From assembly GCF_042453785.1 (NCBI RefSeq), contig NC_091669.1:17467001-17531000 (forward strand): a DNA stretch of 64,000 nt. The letters run 5' to 3'. The stretch is from Malus domestica (taxonomy: Eukaryota; Streptophyta; Magnoliopsida; Rosales; Rosaceae). The notes beneath the pieces were generated by a model. It was not told the origin of the DNA and searched no databases. It was given only the letters and a program-made list of their open reading frames with translations. Within the stretch, counting starts at the first letter, position 1. Every line of letters starts with the position of its first letter. Both the position numbers and the translations under genes were made by a program. Below, one piece after another: positions 21,575 to 34,515 of the stretch.

Positions 21575-24500
21575 ACATGGCCCTCAAATTGCGCCTTACA
21601 TGCGAGTCTGGAGAGGGAATTGTCAATTTGCGTCGTCAACTCAATGGCCTCCATCGCTCTTAGGTTGGCCTATATCTTTCCATCTTCTTCGATGAAGAAA
21701 GGGTATATTCATTTGGGCTTGCTTAGACTGTCCGAGTCCCTATTACAATGGAGAGAAACATGCCCACTGCCAATTGATTCATTCCCAACCCCTACTCTGC
21801 CGAGGTTGGGATTTCTGTTTCCAAGTAGTCCAACTTCAGGAAAGTTTTTCCCTTGATGAAGGATGAAGCATTGTCCTAATGAGTGCATGAATTGGAGCCC
21901 ATCTGTAACCAAAAGTGGATGGAGAATGGCATCTATGAGCTCATCATGATGTCGAAAACCATCGTCCCCATTAAACACGAGCTTCTCTTAACAACTCTTT
22001 TCTTATGGAATAATGGGATCAATACTTTCGACTTCAGAATGGGTCTTATGATTCCCACCATCTTGGATATGGCTCAGGTCTTCGGTCTAAAGCCATCAGC
22101 TAGATGTGTTGACATCACACACGACTGGTTATCCCTCTCTCGCCCGACTGTCAAAAATTCAAAAGCTTCCTAATCCATCACCAATTTGGAGTAGAACTCC
22201 ACCACTTTCAAGAGCTACATGACTTCCTTTGCGGGCTTCATCCCCTTCGCCAAGAAGATGTTTAGCCTACATTCCCCCACTGTGGACTTAGCACAAGAAC
22301 ACATGTACTTCCTCATTTGTTGTTTGAACAAGCATGTGTTCCCTAATAAATCCAAATGAGTTAAGCTGGAGTGGATCCTACCGGTAGTGGTGCTGCATTT
22401 CTTTGACTATGTTGCCACCAGACCCTTCATCTTGGCACATCTCTACCATCTCTTCCACGAGATGACAAAAGGTCAGCCATTCGAGACCAATGACAATGGA
22501 GCTACCTGGATGGTGTAGCTCTGGTTCCAGTGGTACTTCCCAGAATATCGGGCTACCAACTTAGAATTCCTAGAGGCCGTAGCTCCAGCCTGGATTTTGG
22601 CAGAGGCTCCTACCATCAGTCACTATACACTTGCCTACTTCTACTTCTTCAGAATCTGTCGGACTTAAGGTAGATTTGGAATGGGGTGCCTCTGTGCTCA
22701 AGAGGTACTCTTGGTTTTCGGAACAACTTTTCCAAGACTTAGTTGGGGAGGATGTTAGCAGCTCATGCAAGGAGAAGTTTAACAACTGCATCTAACAGAG
22801 GAACCTAGCTTGGGAAGTTCGGAGTGACCAAGCATGCTACAAGCACGGGGGAGGTCTACCACCATAACTTGTGGTAGGCAACTAGGGTTCAGGCAAGCGA
22901 TCCCAGTTCTATTCTTCAACTCTATTCATTATGGGACCTTCTACCACCTCCGCTCCCCCTCTGAAGGCATTTTTTAAGCAATTAAAGGCAACTTGGAGGT
23001 CATGAGCAAGATGACTCACAAGCCCGTGGCCCTCAACTTCGAGTGTACCTCCTTGTTCACCACTTGGTGGGAGGCCAAGTGGTCCAAGAAGTATGATGGA
23101 GTCCTTAAGGAAGCACATAACAGGCTTTTGGGCAAGTCTTCTTCAAGTCTCTCCCAAATAAGGAAAAATTTGAGAGCTGGAAGGAGGCTATCAACCAAAA
23201 AAATGAACTTTTGCTTATAGGTAACTTATATTGCTGCCTTTCTCCTCTTACTTCATTTTTTTTTATAGTATGTGCTTACCAACTCTTTTCTAGACCTTGC
23301 AGCCTAAGGCAACACTAATGAAGTGGATGTCCGGCAAGAAAAAGAGGTTGTATATGCCTTAGTCATTCAAAAGGTTACTGGAGAGGCAGCTAGGTAAGGA
23401 ATGGGTTCCAACCATGCTCCCGATGATGTTGGAGACATCTCTGAGTTGTTCAACAAGATAGAGGTTGGGCCTAAAATAGAGATAAAGGCTCTTCGTTGAG
23501 CAATGCCCTCTATGGTGGAATCATCAGAGTCCGAGAAAAGGCCTTAAGTTCAACTCGCCCTACCTATCCCGAGAGCCACCCCCCACTAAGAAAAAGACTA
23601 GGTCTCAGACATCTCAAGCCTTTAAACCTTCATATGCCCTTAAGTGATCAAGATTTAGTTTTTCCTTTTCCTAATTTTGATTCTTCTGAGTCTTGAGCTA
23701 ATCCCTTCTTTTCTTGTAATTAGGGCCTCCCCTCAGCAAGAAACCTGATCTTACCCCTCAAAAGTCGCAAGCGGGCATGGAAGTGTAACAAAGAGACACG
23801 GAAGTCCTCGCCAAGATTCTAGATGAGTTGAAGGTATCCTTCTTAACTTTTGAGTGTTCAGTTAATTCTAAAGTTCAATGCTCTTGTACTTAGCTGATTC
23901 TTGTTATTCTCCAAAATAGGCTACCAAAGCATAGGGGACTTCACAAACCAAGCTTTCTTCTCCTCTAGCCTGACTTGCACATACTTTTCCTTCTCGGGCT
24001 AAGCACTCAAAGGTAAAATCATCACTTTCAATACTTGTTAATTATGTATTTATGACTTTTAAATGTTGACCTTATTTTTGTTATTTTCCAGTCAATGAGA
24101 GATACTACAGTGCCTCAGGTCGGGCAAGCATCAAACCGTCATACTTCTTTTATTCCTCCATCAATGGTGGTTACTTATACTTTTTAGTTCAATCCAACAA
24201 CTGGGGAGATAGTCTACTTTGTAGAGGATGACAGTACTTCTGTAAGTCTTATCTCTTTAAGCCCTTTTAAGTTTTTCTTTAAGTTTCTTCACTTTGAACT
24301 TACACTCTATATGTTGTCTTTGCCAGTCTTCTCCCATGCCTAAGACCACTATTCGACCAACACCAGCCACTAGGGAGCCTATAGCCCCTAAGATACAAGT
24401 TATCTCAAAGGTGACCAGTTCTAAGGCTCCTCAAGGTTCTTATCGGGCAAGCCAGCCTTCCCCTTCCAAGGCAGCTGCTGCAACACAACATCCTCCCAAA

Positions 24501-25471
24501 ACTTAAGGGTCTTCTCAGGTTTAAACATGCTTTCACTCTCGTCTTTTTCTTAACTCAGGTCTAGATTATCCCACTAACTTGTCTCTTTTCTATTTCAATA
24601 AAACTCTGGTGAGGGCTCAAGCCAGTTTGCTCAGCCTGCTGTAAGTAGGGTAGTTCTCCCTCGATGTTCAAGAGCTTTTGGAGTCATAAGGATCCCCATC
24701 CCTCAGCCTAGAACGGCTGCTGCTACTTAGGCCCCAACTTCTATTTATGATGAGGCTGTTATTGCTGTTGCTGATTCTAAAGCTGCTAATGTGATGTCTC
24801 ATTCCCTAGCCTCCATTCCTGCCACGGCTTCTTTGCCCGAATTAGTCAAAGAATTCGAGCAAATTCAAACAAAGCTAAGATCCCCAAGGTGCCTTTTTGA
24901 GCCTCAAAACCTCCAAGATCAACACTAGGTTTTCAGAAAATGGATGTAAATGGACTTCACTGCCTCCTTTAGCTCAAAGCTTTTCAAGGTGCTGAGATAG
25001 CTCCCACGAACTTGTACCAGCTAAACAGATAACAAAGATGCAATATGAGTCATTTCTCTTCTTTAAGAACCTGAGGGCTCTGAGGTCTCTAAGGGACCAA
25101 CATCTCAAGGTTGAGAGGCAAGCCAATAGGGTGAAGTGTTACAAAGAGAAGCACTTCAGAACCTCCACAACCTTGCAGTAGTTGGTGGAAAAGGGCTCAG
25201 CCATAGAGGATAGAATCATGATGGTGGCCGCTAAGATCTAGAAGTTGGAGGAACACTCTTTACTTTGAAAGCTAAACAGATGACCCTCTCTAGCAAACTT
25301 TACAAGAAAATTAAAGAAGTGAAGGAAGTCAATCATGAAGTTCATGATGCTGAGGTTCAGTTAACCAATAGCAACATAACCTTAGAAGAGCCTGGCCGCA
25401 TTTTCACCATAATGCAGACCTACCACTCTAGGATAGCTGATTTAGTTAAAGATGTAAACATACTAGGCTAG
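21575..25471 (+). pseudogene. Antisense plant-mobile-domain gene carried by the Tat element
   Basis: A plus-strand gene lies opposite to the retrotransposon's own genes. The ATG near 21576 opens MALKLRLTCESGEGIV. 21883-22173 encodes WMENGIYELIMMSKTIVPIK, LFLWNNGINTFDF and MAQVFGLKPSARCVDITHDWL, the core of the plant mobile domain (PMD, aminotransferase-like; MAIN/MAIL family). Broken frames to about 22650 continue it (FFDYVATRPF, HLYHLFHEMTKGQPFETNDNG, QWYFPEYRATN). Downstream come a Pro/Ser-rich linker (24294-24506) and a Lys/Glu-rich coiled-coil tail (25265-25471). At least four GT-AG intron-like gaps are visible: 23221-23293, 23834-23919, 24013-24091 and 24242-24326, each 73-86 bases with a pyrimidine tract. 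Several in-frame stops make this copy non-functional. PMD genes are known both as host genes and in transposable elements; the role here is unknown. Confidence 0.75.
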
Positions 25472-25639
25472 GGTCTCTATACTTTCCCCCTTTATGAAAT
25501 GAAAGATTACTTCTTTCTTCACTACTTTACTTGCTTATTTACATTTTCCTAACAATACTTAACTGTTTTAAACATATAAAAAGGATTTTCACTACTTTTC
25601 TGAGTACTTATACTTCATCAATATAACAGTCTCTAACAT
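25472..25639. other. Convergent junction between the antisense gene and Tat pol
   Basis: A short AT-rich spacer separates the stop of the plus-strand coiled-coil ORF (25471) from the end of integrase on the minus strand. It probably holds both 3' ends; no terminator-like signal can be assigned by eye. Confidence 0.4.
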
Positions 25640-26977
25640 CCCAAAGAGTTGGGTGATACTTTTTTAGAAATTTAGCATTGACCGGATGTTTTTGCAAGTT
25701 TGCCTCTAAAACTGCCAAGTAGTGCCCTCCACTGTCTAATACTTTGTTAATTGTAAAAGGGCCTTCCTAAGTAGGACTCCACTTCCCAAAACCTCTAACT
25801 TGAGCTCTCAAGGGTAAAGCTGCCTTCCACACCAATTCTCCTTCTTTGAAGGTTTTCAGTTTCTCTCTCTTATTGTATGATCGGGCAACAACCTTCTTCC
25901 CTTCTTGGATCTTGTTTAGAGCTTCAATTCAGGCTACATCTAAATCTTCAATTCCTTGACACATGGCCTAAATGAATTCATCCCTATGCTGGCCAAGTTA
26001 GTTCTAAAGCCTTATAGAGCTTACATTGATTTCTATAAGGAGTACAACATCTTGCCAGAATGTCAAGGCATAAGAAATAGTTCATGTTCTTTTTTAAGTT
26101 CTGTAAGCCCAAAGTGTATATTCCAACTTCTCATGCCAGCTTTATGGGTTGTCTGCCACCATTCTCTTAATAATATTCACCAATATCTTGTTGTTGGCTT
26201 CTGTTTAACCATTAGATTAGGGATAATAAGGGCTAGACTAGATCATACTTATCTTGAACTTAGCTGCAAACTCTTCTACTTCTTTTGAGATAAATGATAG
26301 CCCCCTGTCTGTAACAATTGTCTTGGGCACCCCATACTTATGTAGGATTTTAGTCTCAATGAACTTATTCACAGCAGTTGAATTAATGGTTCTCACAGCT
26401 GAAGTTTTCACCCATTTAGTAAAATAATCAATTGCTACAATTATCAAGGTATGCCCTTTGCTAGAAGCTAGGTATATTTACCCGATGAAGTCCATTGCCC
26501 ATCCTCTGAAAGGCCATGGTTTTACTACTGGATTCAAGGGTACTGATAATGTGTGCTGGAGAGGTCCATGCCTTTGACATTCTTCATACCCCTAGCATAA
26601 GCTTTATAATTTTTTTCCATGTCGAGCCATAAGTAGCCATACCTCCTTAGCAACCATCTCATCTTTGTCCCTGCTTGGTGTGCTCCACAAATGCCTTCAT
26701 TCACCTCAGCTATCACCCTCATTAACTTTTCCAAACCTAAGCATTTCAACAAAAGTCCATTTGGAGTCATTCTTAGCAAGGTTTTGTCCCACATAACAAA
26801 CTTAGCTGTTTGTCATCTGATCTTCTTACTTGTGGAAGAGAATGGTCTTTCAAGTATTGGATGATATATGTTCTCCAGTCTTCTATCTCAGGCTCTTTAG
26901 TCGTTATATCCAAGCTAAATCCTTTCTCAAAGATAGAAGGAAGATTTATCCTTTGCATTTCTACATTCATCTCGGGC
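25640..26977 (-). pseudogene. Tat integrase: spacer, zinc domain, core and C-terminal domain
   Basis: Read in minus-strand order: 26773-26977 is the pre-integrase spacer with EIEDWRTYIIQYLKDHSLP. 26534-26794 is the zinc-binding region (EVNEGICGAHQAGTKMRWLLRR, YGYLW), a histidine-containing Tat-type module. 26238-26447 holds the core with VAIDYFTKWVKTSAV and IVTDRGLSFIS, carrying the first two catalytic aspartates. About 25640-25960 encodes the C-terminal module (VARSYNKR and a conserved Trp/Pro-rich stretch). Several stops interrupt it. The 26977 edge is exactly where the Athila insertion begins. Confidence 0.85.
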
Positions 26978-26982
26978 CCCCT
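26978..26982. repeat. Target-site duplication of the Athila element, left copy
   Basis: CCCCT immediately before the LTR start TGATAGCG; the identical pentamer follows the other LTR at 37517-37521. Confidence 0.95.
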
Positions 26983-28393
26983 TGATAGCGATTTTACCAC
27001 TTGTAAAACAAAGGGTTCAACCAAAGAAAATTCTTGCAAGAGAACAAGTGTTGTAGTATAGAATGGCTCAAGCAAGGTCGATCTCCTTAGGGACTGGTAT
27101 AAACAATTTATGAGCTTTTGTGTATTTAACTTAGTTAACTCTAAGAACTACACTAATTCAACAAAACTAAATACTATTGTACGTGACTTAAACAAACATT
27201 TAAAAAGGGAAATGGCTTATAGAAATAATGATTCAACTAAACAAAACAAGTAAATGAGGAAATTCAAGATAAAATAAATAATTGAAGAAAAATAGATTGA
27301 CAATATGCTAGAGTTCAACCTTTACCAACAACACTCCTACGTAGCTCTTCCAATTGCTTAAGTAATCGAAAACACATATGCTTTGAAGGTTGGATTTTCC
27401 TTGTGTATGTTTTACTTGTGACATTCAAGTTAAAACGCATACCACTACATGCAATTTATCCAAGACATTTGGATTAAATATAAACATGAATGATTCATTA
27501 ATCTTGATGAAAATCCCTTTGTTAAACCATGTAATCCCTAAGAGTATGATATTTACCTTAAGAGAAATTACAATCCTCAATCACAAGAAGCATAACCAAT
27601 TTTAACGTGACATTCGTTCAAAATTGCATCCAATGATTTTTCTAAGCATCCTAATGGTGATCAATCATCAAGACACACAGATAGTTTAATTTAGAGATTG
27701 AAAATATCAAAGCAAGCATGTAACAACACTTAAGCAATTGAAAGAGAAATCTACGTAATCATGTTGCGGCTCATGGCCTCACTCTAACAAAAAGAAATTA
27801 TTTACACATAATTATTTGAATACATAAGAAATTATCCATGAAGAATCAAAGAAAGAGACAACCCTTTTTTACAAGGAGGTTATCTCCTGATGCTCTCCGA
27901 TCCTCCTTCCATGTGGAGCTGCGGCTCCCTTATTTTTCTGCTATGTTGCTCGCTGCAACTCTCTCCAACGCTGAAACCTTTCCTTTAATCTCTGCCGTGC
28001 TCTCCCTCTGTGCTTCTAATTCTTTGCTCTCTGCCCTTTTCCTACTGCTTTGCCGTGTGTTGCCTTAAACAAAGGGCAATCATTTTTCAAAGCACCAAGG
28101 CCACAAGTGGAAGACAAGCCTCATCCCACTTCCTAGTGCTCCACTTTATCCTCACTCCCCCACTTTGCTTTCTGATTTTTTTTTCAAACACAACCCGTGG
28201 AGACAAGCTCCACTTCCAATTCTTTTGTTTGTTTTTATTATTTCCTTTTCTCCTTTTTGCTTGAAATTGATCCTAAGGCAAATTTAACTGCACACTAACA
28301 CAAGATAAGGTAAAATGCAACCATTTTAACACAAAAACATCACAAAGACTTTAGAAATGGATGGTATAAATGCATGAAATATATGAGTGATCA
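26983..28393 (-). repeat. 3' LTR of the Athila element
   Basis: 1,411 bases, matching 36114-37516 closely (about 2% differences by eye) except for a block at 27871-28096 that is strongly diverged. Short open frames inside (such as 27390-27605) are duplicated in the other LTR and are not genes. Confidence 0.95.
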
Positions 28394-30305
28394 AATACCC
28401 CCAAACTTATATTTTTGCTAGTTCTCTAGCAAAACAAAACCACTCAACTAAGACTAGACTCAACAACTTAGTAGCCAACTTCTCAATTTCGATTTCAGAG
28501 ATAATTGCTAACCATGAAACAAACAGCCAAGAACTAAGCAACAAGAGCTCAAAACATCATCCAATAGTTAACTAAATTTCCTTCAAACAAAACGTTGAAA
28601 TGTCATGTGTGAGCTAGCCATGCCAATGCAATTCCAAGCTCCTTTAAATCATCATATGCAAACATGTGAGCTTCTCACAAGACATACGCTCATTCACTCA
28701 TATGTTTCAGTTAATGTGTTTCACTCAAGTGATCTCATTGTACATGCCGCCATATGCTTGCTTGTCCACCTAACTCGCTATCAATATTTAAGTAATACCT
28801 TGGATCAATAGGACTTTATTACAGTTGTAATGGGGCTGAAGGTGATAGGCTAATGAAAGAAAGGATATGGAAATCAAAAATTTTGAGAAAGTACACTTTA
28901 GTAGTTTACCAACACCTTAATATCACACTACCTCAAATTGAAAGCAAAATAATAAAACCTCGAGCACCTATTCCTCCCCAAATTCAACTTCAAAAGGAAA
29001 TTTATACTGTGCAGACACATTTTCAACAAATCAACACTCTCCAATTTTCTTTTTTTTTCTTTTTTTTTTCTTTCTTTCTTCCATTTTTTTTTTAATTTTT
29101 TTTTTAAAGAAACAAATCTGCAAAAGCTACATCACCCATCAAATTCACATTTCATTGTAATACACATGCTCCATCCATCTTTCTACATAAATGAAACCCC
29201 CAAGAGCACAACCCATGTAATACTTTCTCAAAACAATAAGGAATCGATTTCTGTGTATGGGCTCAACTCCAATATCGGAGCAAGGTAAAAAGATGTGGCT
29301 AACAAAGAAATGGCTTAGTTAAAGGCTCAACGGGCTACTATGGACACACATAGCATATAAGGTAGGCATGAAAGGCTCAAACGATCCAAAGATGGCCTAT
29401 ATCACTTCCAAGTTATTACAAGAATTGATGAATGAGACAAGAAGTATAAAGCAAGTTCTAGAGATACATGTACAGTGAGATCATACGCACAAGAAGGAAT
29501 GAGATTGATGCATAATGGTTCAATCATATATAGGCTCAAAAAGTCACAAGGTTTACATAATCTCACATGATTCACATATGAAACGCTAAATCATGCTCAA
29601 GTTTCACATTGACAAGACTAGGCACATTTATTTTTCAAGTTGATTGCTGGAAATCACATTAACACAAAGACAACGAAAAGAACTTAGACTTCTTGAAAGT
29701 AAGAAGGAAATTAGGATCAAATCTCATCATTGAATTGAGAAGTACCTACAAACAACAACAAAAATACAAAAAAAAAATTTAATTTTTTTTTCTTTTTTTT
29801 TTAAACAAGTAAACTAACAAAATATATTTCCATCCCCAAACTTAATTAGAGCATTGTCCCCAATGATAATGAAAGGAATTTTGAACAATAAACATAAAAA
29901 TGGAAGGAAAGAAATACAAAATAAAATAAAGACACATAAAGAAAAGGAAAGAACACACCAATTTGTGTAGGCGAGGAGAGCAGCAGTAAAAATGCATTTT
30001 TTTTTCCATGGTAGAATTCCAAATCATCCCCAAACTTGTTTCAACACGTCCCATTATGCATAAAAATGTGTGAGTAACCCGTGGGATTAAGAAACTTTTC
30101 AAGAAGTTGTGGTAGAGACTGCAAAATCATTACCTGCATAAGGGAGCAAAAGTAGGACTTAAACACAAACCAGAAAACAAGAGAAAAACAGAACAAGAAC
30201 ATTTAAAATTATTTAAACTAAAGATGAAAGATAGAAAGCTTGGGTTGCCTCCCAAGAAGCGCTTTAGTTACTGTCTAGAGCTAGACATTCTGTTGGCAGT
30301 TTGAT
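28394..30305 (-). other. Athila 3' untranslated region with no env-like ORF
   Basis: About 1.9 kb between the integrase stop and the 3' LTR. It holds poly(T) and poly(A) tracts (near 29045-29105 and 29770-29805) and no sustained frame on the minus strand. The polypurine tract is the complement of about 28394-28408. Confidence 0.7.
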
Positions 30306-31467
30306 TCAAATAACAGGTTCCTTCAAAGTGATGGAATCTTTAGCAAGATCATATGGAGACTCCTTGTATAACTTCAAGCGATGTCCATTAACTTTGAAGA
30401 CAAAACCAGTTTGCATGTTTTGGATATCCACAGCCCCATGAAGATGGACCTGTACAACACGATATGGACCATTCCAACGTGATTTGAGCTTTCCTAGGAA
30501 TAGTTTCAGTCTCGAATTAAAAAGCAAAACCTTCTGACCTGGTTGAAACTCTTTACGAAGGATGTGAGCATCATGAAATTTCTTGGTCTTTTCCTTGTAA
30601 ATCTTTGCATTCTCATAAGCATAATTCCTTATTTCTTCCAGTTCATTCAACTACAGCTTCCGCTTCTCTCCAGCTGCCTGGTAGTCAAAATTGAGGTGTT
30701 TAATAGCCCAATATGCCTTGTGCTCAAGTTCCATAGGCAGATGGCAAGCTTTCCCATACACCAAACGAAAAGAAGACATTCTAATTGGTGTCTTATAAGT
30801 TGTCCTATATGCCCACAAAGCATCAGTAAGCTTTAAACGCCAATCCTTTCGAGATGAACTAACAGTTTTCTCAAGAATCCTCTTGAGCTCACGATTATAT
30901 ACTTCAACTTGTCCAGATGTCTGTGGATGGTATGGGGGTGGCTATGCGATGGTGAATATGATACCTGGCATAAAGGGCAGCCATGGTGCGGTTTAAGAAA
31001 TGCGTACCTTCGTCACTGATGATAGCACGAGGTACTCCAAATTGGGAAAAAATAGTACTCTGCAAGAAACCTAACACCACAGAACTTTTGCATGTTGGAG
31101 AAGCTATTGCCTCCACCCACTTAGAGACATAATCAACCGCCACCAAGATGTAGAGATTGCCATGTGAAGAAGGGAAAGGTCCCATGAAGTCTATACCCAG
31201 ACATCAAATAGTTCAATCACCAAAATACTTTGTTGGGGCATCTCATTTCTTTGAGAAAGATTGCCAACTCTTTGACACTTATCACAAGCCTGGCACCATA
31301 GGTATGCATCTTTGAATAAAGATGGCCAAAAAAAACCACTCTATAAGATCTTGGCCGCAGTCCTTCTTGGTCCAAAATAACCACCACATGCATAATAGTG
31401 AGCAAACTTCAAAATGCTTTCTTGTTCTTCTAAGGGGACACACCGACGAATGATTTGATCTTGGCAA
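30306..31467 (-). pseudogene. Athila integrase
   Basis: In minus-strand order: 31217-31467 encodes the zinc-binding domain, with the histidine pair in a HYYACGGYFGP-like tract and the cysteine pair in WCQACDKCQRVG, in shifted frames. 30904-31185 is the core, with [12 protein letters not shown] and [10 protein letters not shown] carrying two catalytic aspartates. 30306-30650 is the C-terminal part, with [30 protein letters not shown] and [10 protein letters not shown], ending at a stop. Frameshifts separate the pieces. Confidence 0.88.
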
Positions 31468-31490
31468 TGCTTGAAAAGGTATGGCTCATC

Positions 31491-33369
31491 CTAAAAGTAG
31501 TGTTTTACAGTGGAGAGGAACTTCTTCCTTTGTTGGTAACTGAACTCTGATGGTATTTCTTCAGATGCCAAATAATTTGCGATGTCAGCATACCATGGTA
31601 CTTGATGAGTAACTGCTAGAAGTTGCTCATCTGGAAAGCTCTCTTGCAGGGGCAATGAATCTGCCTCATCAGTGCTTGCATTTACTAATCTTGAAAGATG
31701 ATCCGCCACAACATTCTCACGTCCATTTTTATCTAGGATCTCCAAATCAAACTCTTGCAAGAAAAGGACCCATTGAATCAATCGTGGTTTGGCCTCTTTT
31801 TTAGACAATAAGTACTTGAGAGCAGAATGATCAAAATACACAATGACTTTAGCACTAATTAAGTACAATCGAAACTTTTCAAGAGCAAATACCACTACAA
31901 GTAATTCTTTTTCCGTAGTGGCATAATTCAGCTGAGCATCATTCAAAGTGCGGCTGGCATAATATATAACATGGGGGAGCTTGTCACGTCGCTGACCAAG
32001 GACAGCACCCACAACGTAATCAGAAGCATCGCACATGAGCTCAAAAGGAATGGTCCAATCTGGAGCTGTTATAATTGGGGCTGATGTGAGAAGATCCTTC
32101 AATTTGTTGAAAGCATCATGACAATCTGCATTAAAATCAAAATAAGCATATTTAGCAAGTAAATTACAAAGAGGACGACTAATTTTGGAAAAATCCTTGA
32201 TGAATCTTCGATAAAAATCAGCATGTCCCAAGAAAGATCTCACATTCTTCACAGAAGTTGGTGGTGGTAATTTGGCGATCACCTCAATCTTTGCCTTGTC
32301 GACCTCTATTCCTTTGCTTGAAATTAGATGTCCTAACACAATGCCATGCTTAACCATAAAATGGCATTTTTCCTAATTTAACACAAGATTAGTCTCCCTG
32401 CATCTTTCCAAAACCAAAGACAAGTTATCCAAACATATATCGAAAGAATTACCAAAAACAGAAAAGTCATCCATAAAAACCTCAACAATATTTTCAACCA
32501 TTCCGGAAAAAATACTCATCATGCATCGTTGGAAAGTGGCAGGGGCATTGCACAATCCAAATGGCATTCGTCTATATGCAAATGTACCAAAAGGGCATGT
32601 AAACGTTGTCTTCTCTTGATCCTCAGGGGCAATTGGAATTTGGTTGTACCCTGAATTTGGTTGTATCCTTTCTAGTGCTGTTATTAGGCTTTCTATAGTC
32701 AACACACATTCACCATCTGGTGGTTATCCTTGTAGGCACAAGCTCGTTGTTATCATTCTTCACCACAGTAATATCAGTTTTCTTTGGAACCACCTGAGTT
32801 GAGTTCACCCATTTGCTATCCGAGATTAGATAAATGATACCTGCATCGAGTAACTTCATCACCTCAAGTCTTACAACTTCATTCGTGATCGGATTTAGAC
32901 GTCTTTGAGCTTCAACAGTTGGTTTAGTCCCAGCCTCTATAAAAATCCTATGCATGCACAAAGCTGGACTAATGCCCTTTATGTCAGCAAGTGTCCACCC
33001 CATAGCATATTGATACTTGCAAAGAACTCTTAGTAATTTGTCTTCCTTCGTGTCATTAAGATCAGCAGCAATAATAACAGGCAAGGTCTCGTTCACCCTG
33101 AGATGAGCATACTTGAGGTGGCTCGGCAGTAGCTTGAGCTCTAACTTCAGAGCTTGCTCACTTGAAGGAAGAAGGGGCTGCTTAGGCACTCCAAGGCTTT
33201 CATAAACATGTCGCCACTTTGGATTATGAATTGGTGCACTATCCAATGTAGCAATGACGTTCACCATATTTTCTTCCATAGATAAAGTAGCGTCATGGTT
33301 GGTGAGGCAAGTTAACAGCTCATCGTTAAATGATCGTGAGGCAAAGTTTGCATGCACAATCCCATCCAA
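31491..33369 (-). pseudogene. Athila reverse transcriptase and RNase H
   Basis: 33369-32710 holds the RT N-terminal part (PTVEAQRRLNP, VVRLEVMKLLDAGIIYLISD, WVNSTQVVPKK). 32705-32373 resumes at YNQIPIAPEDQEKTTFTCPF and includes the catalytic box VFMDDFSVFG. Between them the reading frame retains MCVDYRKPNNSTRKD, then skips the usual FIDQMLERL-type segment, so roughly 25-30 residues are deleted. 32357-31491 continues through the RT thumb ([18 protein letters not shown]) into RNase H, with [45 protein letters not shown] and [10 protein letters not shown] giving the D-E-D-D residues. The RT gap makes this copy inactive. Confidence 0.92.
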
Positions 33370-33447
33370 AACATCAACACGAAAACACCCTTCAAGTTCG
33401 AGATGACGCTTGATAGCTTCAAAGAGTTTGAATACAACTGACTCTCC

Positions 33448-34419
33448 TTACACTCTTAAGGTTAAAGTACCTGCTTCCACATCAATAAGTGTCCAGGTGA
33501 TGGCCATGAATGGTCGGCCTAAAATGAGAGGCATTTCCTTGTCTTCATCCATGTCAAGTACAATGAAATCAGCTGGGAGATAGAATTTATCCACTTTAAT
33601 AATCACATCTTCCAGAATACCCAAAGGATAGGTCACAGACCTATCTGCCAATTGAAGACTCACAGATGTGGGCTTAAGTTCTCCTTCACCTAATTTTTGA
33701 AAAACAGAATAAGGCATAAGGTTAACACTTGCTCCTAAATCAATCAATACTTTATGAAAATCAAGACTACCAACAGTACAAGAGATGGTGAAACTCCCCG
33801 GATCTTTCTTCTTGGGTGGTAGCTTATGTAAGAGGACAACACTGCATTGCTCAGTTAAAATCACCTTCTCGTATTCCAAGAACTTTTTCTTTTTAGAACA
33901 TAGCTTCTTCAAAAATTTGGCATATGATGGGATCTGTTTAATAGCATCTAATAGAGGCAAATTAATTTGAACTTTAGCCAACGTCTTCATGAATTCGATG
34001 CATTGTTGATCCTTGGAACGTTGTTGTTGTCGTTGTTGAAATGGCAAAGGTGGCTTGTATGGTGGCTTGTCAGAAGGTGCAAATAAACTACCAAGGCCTT
34101 TTTCCTTGTTTACATCAAAGTTGGGTCGAGATTGCACTTTGTCATTTGCACTAGGATCTGGAATACCTGCTGCAAAAATAGCCTCTGACGGAGACTTTGC
34201 AGCTAACGATGCACTTTCAATAAGCTCTTCTTCTTCCACTTCGGCTTCATGGTGCACCACTTCTCTGTTGTCATAGCTCTTACCACTTCTCAATGTCCGT
34301 ATTACTTTGCAATGCTCCATCCCTCTTAGATTTTGCTCAGATTGGCTCGGGATCTTTCCTTTCTCTCTTTCATTGAACATGGTAGCAAGCTGTCCAACTT
34401 GAGTCTCCAAATTCCCCAC
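33448..34419 (-). pseudogene. Athila gag end and aspartic protease
   Basis: A 323-residue frame. Its first part is a Glu/Ser-rich linker with RTLRSGKSYD, then KPPYKPPLPFQQRQQQRSKD. The aspartic protease follows: VLIDLGASVNLMPYSVF holds the active site in the DLGAS form used by Athila, and MPLILGRPFMA is the second conserved protease motif. It ends at a stop near 33448, downstream of which pol resumes after a gap. Confidence 0.9.
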
Positions 34420-34515
34420 TGATGCCGTGAGATTCTGAATGCTAGTTTGTGTGGATTAGACAAAATTGTTGGTGCTATTAGAGAGAGCGGACATATGTTG
34501 AGCTAGCTGTGACAT

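Noticed and set aside
28394..30305. Possible env-like gene in the Athila 3' region
   Set aside because: No sustained minus-strand frame or membrane protein features; the stretch is dominated by T- and A-runs.
30543..30836. 97-codon plus-strand frame
   Set aside because: Antisense shadow of the Athila integrase C-terminal domain.
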